Origin: Prevotella sp. UBA4339
GTDB lineage: Bacteria > Bacteroidota > Bacteroidia > Bacteroidales > Bacteroidaceae
Assembly: GCA_002393725.1 (NCBI GenBank)
Contig: DGTJ01000090.1
Location: 1-45,644, forward strand
Direction: 5' to 3'
Length of the DNA: 45,644 nucleotides
Shown here: positions 39,836 through 45,644 of the stretch, in pieces
How the letters are laid out: every line of letters begins with the position of its first letter
Position numbering within the stretch: position 1 is the first letter of the stretch
Notes under the pieces: model-generated
Told to the model about the DNA's origin: nothing
What the model saw: the letters and a program-made list of their open reading frames with translations, nothing else
Database searches by the model: none
Made by a program: the position numbers and the translations under genes

Positions 39836-42658
39836 CTATAGTATTTTCTTTAGGAACTTCGGAGTATAGCCTTTCTTGCTCTTTGCCACCTCTTCAGGAG
39901 TGCCCGTAGAGAGAATCTGTCCTCCCTTTCTTCCTCCCTCCGGACCGATGTCGATGATCCAGTCAGCGAGCTTTATCACGTCAAGGTTATGCTCGATGAT
40001 GATAACGGTATTGCCTCTGTCTACGAGCTTCTGGAGCACATCCATGAGTATGCGGATATCCTCAAAGTGAAGACCTGTGGTAGGTTCGTCAAGAATATAA
40101 AGGGTCTTGCCCGTATCTTTCTTTGCCAGTTCTGTGGCGAGCTTTACGCGCTGGCTCTCACCTCCGGAGAGGGTGGTAGACGACTGACCTACCTTGATGT
40201 ATCCCAGTCCGACATCCTGTATCGTCTTTATCTTTCTGAGGATGTCAGGCACGTTCTCGAAGAACTCCACCGCCTGATTGATTGTCATATCCAGCACGTC
40301 GGCTATAGACTTTCCCTTATAGCGCACCTCAAGCGTCTCTCGGTTGTACCTCTTACCATGACACTCCTCACAAGGCACCTGGATATCTGGCAGGAAATTC
40401 ATCTCGATGGTCTTGTAGCCATTGCCTCCGCAGGTCTCACAGCGGCCTCCCTTGACATTGAAAGAGAACCGGCCGGGCTTATAGCCGCGAATCTTTGCCT
40501 CGGGCAGATTGACGAACAGCGACCGGATATCAGAGAATACACCTGTATATGTGGCAGGGTTGCTTCGCGGTGTACGGCCTATAGGAGACTGGTCTACATT
40601 CACCACCTTGTCAATATACTCCAGTCCCTCGATGCTCTCGTATGGCATCGGCTTTTTCAGTGAGCGGTAGAAATGGTGTGAGAGTATAGGCTGCAGAGTC
40701 TCATTGATCAGTGTTGATTTCCCTGAACCTGACACTCCTGTTACAAGTATCAGTTTCCCGAGCGGGAACTCCACATCGACGTTTTTCAGATTATTACCCG
40801 TACAGCCCCTTATTATTAGTTTCTTCCCATTGCCTTCCCTGCGTTTCTCGGGAACAGCTATCTGTAGCTTGCCGTTAAGATACTGTGCTGTGAGTGTATC
40901 TGTCTTAAGCATTTCCTCTGGCGTGCCCTGAAACACCACCTCTCCACCTTTGCGGCCGGCCTTAGGACCGATGTCTACCACATAGTCGGCTTCACGCATC
41001 ATGTCCTCATCGTGCTCCACTACAATGATGGTGTTTCCCAAGTCTCTCAACTCCTTAAGTGAGTGGATAAGTCGCTCATTGTCTCTCTGATGCAGACCGA
41101 TAGATGGCTCGTCAAGGATGTATAGCACATTCACCAGCTGTGACCCTATCTGAGTGGCGAGGCGTATTCTCTGGCTCTCACCACCGGAGAGGCTTGCCGA
41201 CTGACGGTTGAGGGCAAGGTATTCGAGTCCCACTTCGAGCATAAAGTCCAGCCTTGTGCGTATCTCCTTGAGAATCTCGCTGGCTATCTGTTGTTGCTGA
41301 TGGTCGAGATGTTCTTCTACATGTTCCAGCCATTCACGCAGCTCTGCTATGTCCATATTCCCAAGCTCAGAGATGTTCTTGTCCCATATCCTGTACGATA
41401 GGGCTTCGCGGTTAAGTCTCTGCCCGTGACACTCTGGGCACTCGCACTCTGCGAGGAACTGGTCGGCCCATTTCTGACCTGAAGCAGATTCGTCGTTCTC
41501 CATGACATTGCGCAGATACTTGATGACACCGTTGAATGCAACGAAATAGTCGCTCGATGTATGTACGACCTCCTTGTCGATGCGGACATCTTCCAGCGAG
41601 CCGTAGAGTACCTCTCTCATCGCATCGTCAGGGATGTCCTCGATAGGTGTCTTGAGCTCGCAGTCGTATTTCTTCAACAAAGCTGCTATCTGCCAGAATA
41701 TCATCTGGTTCTTGTATTTGCCAAGAGGTGCTATGCCTCCTTCGTAGATGCTCTGTTTCTTGTCGGGTATAACCTTAGCCAGGTCTATCTGGTTAATCGT
41801 TCCCAAACCTTTGCAGTGGGGACATGCCCCCTGGGGCGAATTGAACGAGAAGTTGTTTGGTGCCGGGTCGCTATAGCTGATGCCGGTGGTAGGGCACATC
41901 AGTCGTTTAGAGAAGTGCTTGATCGCACCCGTCTCCTTGTCGAGTATCATTATCAGGCCTTCGCCCTGTTTCATTGCAATGCTTACAGACTTCTTAAGCC
42001 TGTCCTCGTCTTTAGATGACACTGCGAGCTTGTCGATGACAACCTCGATGTTGTGGTTCTTGTAGCGGTCTACCTTCATTCCTCTTACAATCTCCAGCAT
42101 CTCTCCGTCTACCCGGATGTTAAGATATCCCTTTTTGCGCATTGCCTCGAAGAGCTCGCGGTAGTGACCCTTCCTGCTTCTCACTACAGGGGCAAGGATG
42201 AATATCTTCTTTCCATCGTAGTCGTGTAGAATCATTTCCAGCACCTTCTCCTCGGTGTATTTCACCATCTCCTCACCAGTATGGTAGCTGTATGCCTTTC
42301 CGGCTCGGGCATAGAGCAGACGCATATAGTCGTACACCTCGGTCGTTGTGCCTACCGTAGAGCGAGGATTCTTATTGGTGGTCTTTTGCTCGATACTGAT
42401 TACTGGCGACAGACCTGTAATCTTGTCTACATCGGGTCGCTCCATGCCCCCGAGGAAGTTTCTTGCGTAGGCAGAGAAGGTCTCGATGTATCGCCTCTGC
42501 CCTTCAGCAAAGATGGTGTCGAAGGCCAGTGATGATTTGCCGGAACCGCTGAGCCCTGTTATTACTGTCAGTGAGTTGCGTGGTATCTCCACATCCACGT
42601 TCTTCAGATTATGGACTCTGGATCCATAGACGTATATTTTCTTGTCTTGACTTTCCAT
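39836..42658 (-). CDS. uvrA: UvrABC excinuclease ATPase subunit A
   Basis: 940 residues, full length. Two ABC ATPase modules: GLSGSGKSSLAFDTIFAEGQ and GVSGSGKSTLINETLQ (Walker A), SLSGGESQRIRL and TLSGGESQRVKL (signatures), ILDEPSIGLH and ILDEPTTGLH (Walker B). Zinc modules are present: CPHCKGLG, CECPECHGQR and CETCGGNGY followed by CEECHGKRY. UvrA finds bulky DNA lesions and loads UvrB. The start lies 1 nt after the stop of the upstream CHU_C-domain gene, so the two are coupled. Confidence 0.96.
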   Translation of the reverse strand: MESQDKKIYVYGSRVHNLKNVDVEIPRNSLTVITGLSGSGKSSLAFDTIFAEGQRRYIETFSAYARNFLGGMERPDVDKITGLSPVISIEQKTTNKNPRSTVGTTTEVYDYMRLLYARAGKAYSYHTGEEMVKYTEEKVLEMILHDYDGKKIFILAPVVRSRKGHYRELFEAMRKKGYLNIRVDGEMLEIVRGMKVDRYKNHNIEVVIDKLAVSSKDEDRLKKSVSIAMKQGEGLIMILDKETGAIKHFSKRLMCPTTGISYSDPAPNNFSFNSPQGACPHCKGLGTINQIDLAKVIPDKKQSIYEGGIAPLGKYKNQMIFWQIAALLKKYDCELKTPIEDIPDDAMREVLYGSLEDVRIDKEVVHTSSDYFVAFNGVIKYLRNVMENDESASGQKWADQFLAECECPECHGQRLNREALSYRIWDKNISELGNMDIAELREWLEHVEEHLDHQQQQIASEILKEIRTRLDFMLEVGLEYLALNRQSASLSGGESQRIRLATQIGSQLVNVLYILDEPSIGLHQRDNERLIHSLKELRDLGNTIIVVEHDEDMMREADYVVDIGPKAGRKGGEVVFQGTPEEMLKTDTLTAQYLNGKLQIAVPEKRREGNGKKLIIRGCTGNNLKNVDVEFPLGKLILVTGVSGSGKSTLINETLQPILSHHFYRSLKKPMPYESIEGLEYIDKVVNVDQSPIGRTPRSNPATYTGVFSDIRSLFVNLPEAKIRGYKPGRFSFNVKGGRCETCGGNGYKTIEMNFLPDIQVPCEECHGKRYNRETLEVRYKGKSIADVLDMTINQAVEFFENVPDILRKIKTIQDVGLGYIKVGQSSTTLSGGESQRVKLATELAKKDTGKTLYILDEPTTGLHFEDIRILMDVLQKLVDRGNTVIIIEHNLDVIKLADWIIDIGPEGGRKGGQILSTGTPEEVAKSKKGYTPKFLKKIL

Positions 42659-42659
42659 T

Positions 42660-43343
42660 TCAGTTATTAAGTGTTGATTCCTGGATGTAATTCCTGAGCA
42701 GATTCACGTCTTTGCGGATATTGTATTCTCTTCCGTCGGCACCACGGGCTTTTACCAAGATGAAGTATGTGCCTTCTTTTACATCCTTGCCATTATAGGT
42801 GCCGTCCCATCCGTCGGCATTGGGGTCTGTCCATTCGTAGAGTTTCTGCCCCCAGCGGTTGAAGATGTATGCATGAAAGTCTACGATACTCTGGCACTCC
42901 TTGGGCTTGAAGGTCTGGTTCCAGTCATCACCGTTTGGCGAGAAGGCATTAGGGAATGTAAGCTTGCTTTCGAAGACGGTAACTTTTATTGGATAAGGTC
43001 CAAGTTGGTCGCCTTGATCGTTAAGTTTAACGATTAGGGTCACAATCGTGGTACCTGATTCCATGAAGGTGTACTCTGTATCCTCTTCGTAGCGAACCAT
43101 CATCTCTTTCTCCTCACCTTCTTTCTGAAAGTGCCACTCATATACAGGAGAGAGTTCTCCCATATCTACAGGATTGGCATGGAAAGTGACGTTCAGAGGA
43201 GCCTGACCGGAAGCGTCTGACTGACTTTCGGTCTCGACACCTTCGTCATTGATAAATGTTGCAGTTGGGGTAACATCTTGGGCTACTCCTATTGATGCTG
43301 AAAAAACTGCCAGAGACAGTAGTATTATTGATTTTATCTTCAT
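42660..43343 (-). CDS. Secreted protein with a gliding-motility-type C-terminal domain (CHU_C)
   Basis: 227 residues. Signal peptide (MKIKSIILLSLAVFSASIGVAQ), a short PKD-like beta domain (about 45-125: APLNVTFHANPVDM to VTLIVKL), and a C-terminal domain of about 95 residues with FPNAFSPNGDDWNQTFKPKEC, FHAYIFNRWGQKLYEWTDP and WDGTYNGKDVKEGTYFILVKARG. That domain is the CHU_C/gliding-motility-associated C-terminal family, linked with type IX secretion sorting in Bacteroidota, here attached to a very small protein. It ends 1 nt before uvrA starts, an odd pairing. Function unknown. Confidence 0.85.
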   Translation of the reverse strand: MKIKSIILLSLAVFSASIGVAQDVTPTATFINDEGVETESQSDASGQAPLNVTFHANPVDMGELSPVYEWHFQKEGEEKEMMVRYEEDTEYTFMESGTTIVTLIVKLNDQGDQLGPYPIKVTVFESKLTFPNAFSPNGDDWNQTFKPKECQSIVDFHAYIFNRWGQKLYEWTDPNADGWDGTYNGKDVKEGTYFILVKARGADGREYNIRKDVNLLRNYIQESTLNN

Positions 43344-43362
43344 TTTTAATTGTATTAATGTG

Positions 43363-43370
43363 CAAAGATA
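43363..43370 (-). promoter_or_regulatory. -7 element for the CHU_C/uvrA transcript
   Basis: TATCTTTG on the minus strand, about 20 nt upstream of the ATG at 43343. The expected -33 position falls inside the AAATGAT tandem repeat (43377-43404), which gives no TTTG. Confidence 0.6.
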
Positions 43371-43376
43371 CGAAAA

Positions 43377-43404
43377 AAATGATAAATGATAAATGATAAA
43401 TGAT
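43377..43404. repeat. Four tandem copies of AAATGAT
   Basis: Exact 7-bp unit at 43377, 43384, 43391 and 43398. It lies between the two divergent -7 elements and occupies the positions where both -33 elements would fall. Confidence 0.85.
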
Positions 43405-43414
43405 AATTATTTTG

Positions 43415-43422
43415 TAATTTTG
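43415..43422 (+). promoter_or_regulatory. -7 element for the binding-protein-like gene
   Basis: TAATTTTG, 28 nt before the ATG at 43451. No TTTG at 20 nt upstream (tandem repeat there). Confidence 0.55.
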
Positions 43423-43450
43423 CATCGTAATTCGCAATTAGAAGAGTTTT

Positions 43451-44599
43451 ATGACGAGATTTTTGAGATATTTCCTATTATTCATGGCCTTTTCTACTGC
43501 CGTTGGTGCCGTAGCTCAGGTCTTCTCTGACGATGTGCGACAGCGTACCATCCGTGTGGGGGTAATGCTGCCACTGCATAATATAAATGGTGATGGAAAA
43601 CGGATGGTGGAATACTATCGTGGCATCCTAATGGCCTGCGACAGTCTTAAGCAGAGCGGCATATCTGTAGATGTGCATGCATGGAATGCAGCTGAGGATT
43701 GTGATATCTCTCAATTGCTGAGGGACAAGGATGCTGCCAGATGCGATATCATCTTCGGACCTCTCTATTCAAAGCAGATGCAGGCGATGTCTGACTTTGT
43801 GGAGCGTAATGATATCAGGCTTGTGATTCCTTTTTCCATCAATGCCCCACAACTGCTTACAAACAGGAACATATTCCAGATATGGCAGTCACCGACAAGA
43901 ATCACGACTTTAAGTATCGAACTGTATCTTGAGAACTTCAAGGATTATCACCCTGTATTCATAGACTGCAACGATTCTACCAGCAGGAAGTATCCGTTCA
44001 CTTCAGGCTTGCGCCGTCAGTTGGATAATCGGGGTATCGCGTACAATATAACTAATCTGAAATCGAGTGAGGAGTCATTCTCGAAGGCTTTCAGCCGTAC
44101 TAAGAAGAATATTGTAATCCTGAACACAGGTCGTTCTCAGGAGCTGGGAGTGGCATTTGCGAAAATAAGCGGACTCAAGCATAATGTCCCGACACTCGAA
44201 ATCTCGATGTTCGGATATTCGGAGTGGTTGGCATATACTCATAGTCATCTTGATAACTTCTATAAGTTTGATACATATATACCATCTGTATTCCATTACA
44301 ATCCTCTTACGTCTTCAACACAGCGTCTGGAACAGAAATATCGTTGGAATTTCCATTCTGAGATGCAGCATGCCCTGCCTCGCTTTGCGTTGACAGGTTT
44401 CGACCATGCGTTCTTCTTCCTGAAGGGACTGCATAAGTACGGGAAGTCGTTTAATGGGGCCGCAGGATTGTTCGGCTATCCTCCTGTGCAGACGCCATTG
44501 GTGTTTGAGCGTATGGGCAATGGCGGTCTTCAGAACCATAGCCTGCTTTTGGTGCACTATGCACCTGAACATAGGGTGGAGACGGTGAAATTCAAATAA
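43451..44599 (+). CDS. Periplasmic-binding-protein-like (type 1 fold) secreted protein
   Basis: 382 residues. Signal peptide (about 1-22, MTRFLRYFLLFMAFSTAVGAVAQ). The next part, TIRVGVMLPLHNINGDGKRMVEYYRGILMACDSL, is the start of a branched-chain amino-acid-binding-type (PBP1) domain, followed by CDIIFGPLYSKQMQAMSDFV and VIPFSINAPQLLTNRNIFQI of its first lobe. Related Bacteroidales proteins often add a LysM domain, absent here. It may sense or scaffold in the envelope rather than feed a transporter. Followed closely by the PorT-like gene. Confidence 0.8.
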   Translation: MTRFLRYFLLFMAFSTAVGAVAQVFSDDVRQRTIRVGVMLPLHNINGDGKRMVEYYRGILMACDSLKQSGISVDVHAWNAAEDCDISQLLRDKDAARCDIIFGPLYSKQMQAMSDFVERNDIRLVIPFSINAPQLLTNRNIFQIWQSPTRITTLSIELYLENFKDYHPVFIDCNDSTSRKYPFTSGLRRQLDNRGIAYNITNLKSSEESFSKAFSRTKKNIVILNTGRSQELGVAFAKISGLKHNVPTLEISMFGYSEWLAYTHSHLDNFYKFDTYIPSVFHYNPLTSSTQRLEQKYRWNFHSEMQHALPRFALTGFDHAFFFLKGLHKYGKSFNGAAGLFGYPPVQTPLVFERMGNGGLQNHSLLLVHYAPEHRVETVKFK

Positions 44600-44617
44600 A
44601 AAACATTGTGCTGTCAG

Positions 44618-45457
44618 ATGATGCATTTGCCAAATAATAAGGTGACGAGGTGGGTAAAGGTTATTTTACTCTTTTATTCTATTACCTTCTTACCTCATAA
44701 CTCTTTTGCCCAAGTCGGGCAATACCGCAATGATCTTGCTATTGGAGGTAGTTTTGGTTACACACTGAGCAATATTGCTTTTGTGCCGACAGTGCCTCAG
44801 GATATGTTGGGGGGTAAGACGTTCGGATTTACGGCCCGCTATACTTGTGAGAAGTATTTCAGTAGTATATGTGCTATCGTGGGCGAGGTGAATTATGCTC
44901 AGATAGGATGGAAGGAGCGTATATGGAATATGAATGACGAACCAGTTGTGTTGCATAGCGATACGACTCAGACATTGCAGTACTCTCGAAAGATGACCTA
45001 CGTGCAGATACCCTTACTGGCTCGCCTGGGCTGGGGTAGGGAACGTAGCGGACTGCAGTTCTTCTTCCAAGTGGGACCTCAGTTTGGTATATGTATTGGC
45101 GAGTCGACAGAATCAAACTTTGATGTACACGATCCGGCTTTCGATCCGGCTGTCAAGGATGGGACCTACGGATCAGACTATAAGTATGCTTATGCGCGCG
45201 CATCCCATGTCGTTGCTCAGGACTCTATGGCAGTGGAGAACAAGATCGACTATGGTATTGCCGTCGGAGCTGGTGTCGAGTGGAGCCACCGTCGTCTGGG
45301 ACACTTTATTGTCGAAGGGCGTTACTACTACGGACTAGGAAATATTTACGGGGCCACGAAGCGCGACTATTTTGCGCGGTCGAACTTTGGAAATATCGTG
45401 ATAAAGTTCACGTACCTCTTTGATGTAATAAGGACAAAAAACTCTAAAATTAAATAA
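44618..45457 (+). CDS. PorT-like outer-membrane beta-barrel protein
   Basis: 279 residues from ATG 44618 (an ATG one codon later is also possible; a TTG at 44606 is less likely). Signal-like start with VKVILLFYSITFLPHNSFAQ, then alternating beta strands (LAIGGSFGYTLSNIAF, GFTARYTCEKYF, YVQIPLLARLGWG, LQFFFQVGPQFGIC, IVEGRYYYGLGNIYG, IVIKFTYLF). This matches the PorT/OMP_b-brl_2 type of barrels; true PorT is a T9SS accessory in P. gingivalis, but the family is broad. It starts 18 nt after the previous gene, so they form an operon. Confidence 0.8.
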   Translation: MMHLPNNKVTRWVKVILLFYSITFLPHNSFAQVGQYRNDLAIGGSFGYTLSNIAFVPTVPQDMLGGKTFGFTARYTCEKYFSSICAIVGEVNYAQIGWKERIWNMNDEPVVLHSDTTQTLQYSRKMTYVQIPLLARLGWGRERSGLQFFFQVGPQFGICIGESTESNFDVHDPAFDPAVKDGTYGSDYKYAYARASHVVAQDSMAVENKIDYGIAVGAGVEWSHRRLGHFIVEGRYYYGLGNIYGATKRDYFARSNFGNIVIKFTYLFDVIRTKNSKIK

Positions 45458-45459
45458 TT

Positions 45460-45644
45460 ATGTTTGAGAATCAACCTAAGGGATTATTCGCGTTGGCACT
45501 TGCCAACACTGGTGAGCGATTTGGTTATTACACGATGATTGCCGTATTCGCTCTGTTTCTAAGAGCCAACTTCGGTCTTACTCCAGGTGTGGCTGGTACT
45601 ATCTACAGCTCGTTCCTCATGTTCGTCTATTTCTTCCCACTTAT
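45460..45644 (+). CDS. POT/PTR2-family peptide transporter (5' part, cut by the window end)
   Basis: 61 complete codons, no stop before the window end. The start, 2 nt after the PorT-like gene, gives a soluble stretch then ALANTGERFGYYTMIAVFAL and the next helix. The GERFGYY segment is the ExxER-type motif in helix 1 of proton-coupled oligopeptide transporters (DtpT/PepT). The function is probably proton-driven di/tripeptide uptake at the inner membrane. Confidence 0.8.
   Translation, partial: MFENQPKGLFALALANTGERFGYYTMIAVFALFLRANFGLTPGVAGTIYSSFLMFVYFFPL

Overview
The window is a chromosomal segment of a member of the Bacteroidota, most likely a Prevotella-type (Prevotellaceae) gut or rumen bacterium. 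The main support is the promoter style: many genes are preceded by the Bacteroidales sigma signature TTTG, 20 nt, TAnnTTTG, and Shine-Dalgarno sequences are mostly absent. The gene content agrees: a fused nuoCD in a nuo operon without nuoEFG, an HTCS-type sensor/regulator, PorT-like and CHU_C-domain envelope proteins, a PafA-like phosphatase, and the GH26, GH130, GPH symporter, 2-epimerase mannan cassette known from Bacteroides fragilis. I saw no rRNA, tRNA, CRISPR array or intact insertion sequence.

Layout. Bases 1-1250 are non-coding and full of inverted repeats, apart from one small minus-strand gene (824-925) for a 33-residue peptide with a double-glycine leader, which has its own promoter and terminator. 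Two plus-strand genes follow: a solute-binding-like lipoprotein and an overlapping TPR protein (1253-4344). A tightly packed minus-strand operon (12200 down to 4304) carries kdsA, kdsD, a degenerate HTCS regulator, a phospholipase D-type protein and a membrane acyltransferase. Upstream of it is a large MscS-type channel (12268-14610, minus). Divergently, 14744-23303 is a beta-mannan utilisation locus: a BadF-type sugar kinase, GH5 mannanase, acetyl-esterase, GH26 mannanase, GH130 phosphorylase, GPH symporter and cellobiose/mannobiose 2-epimerase. Together these would deacetylate and cut mannan, import mannobiose, epimerise it to mannosyl-glucose and phosphorolyse that to mannose-1-phosphate plus glucose. 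No SusC/SusD pair is present in the window.

23289-26071 (minus) holds an ftsZ outside any dcw context, with its own promoter and a translationally coupled gene of unknown function, followed by an AlkD-like DNA glycosylase gene. 26072-27050 is a non-coding stretch with a 157-bp palindrome. Then come a patatin-like phospholipase and a PafA-like phosphatase (27051-29488), and the complex I operon nuoA-B-CD-H-I-J-K-L-M-N (29524-39757), closed by a bidirectional terminator. uvrA and a small CHU_C-domain secreted protein run on the minus strand (43343 down to 39836). Divergently from them run a periplasmic-binding-fold protein, a PorT-like outer-membrane barrel and the start of a POT-family peptide transporter cut by the window end.

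Points I find most worth a second look: the orphan Gly-Gly peptide gene; the HTCS that has lost the phospho-acceptor His, the ATPase domain and the receiver Asp yet sits inside a KDO/envelope operon; the stand-alone FtsZ with an FtsA-like amphipathic C-terminal helix; the 43-bp inverted repeat built of 12-nt units; and several genes whose start codon lies only 8-10 nt after the -7 element, implying near-leaderless mRNAs.
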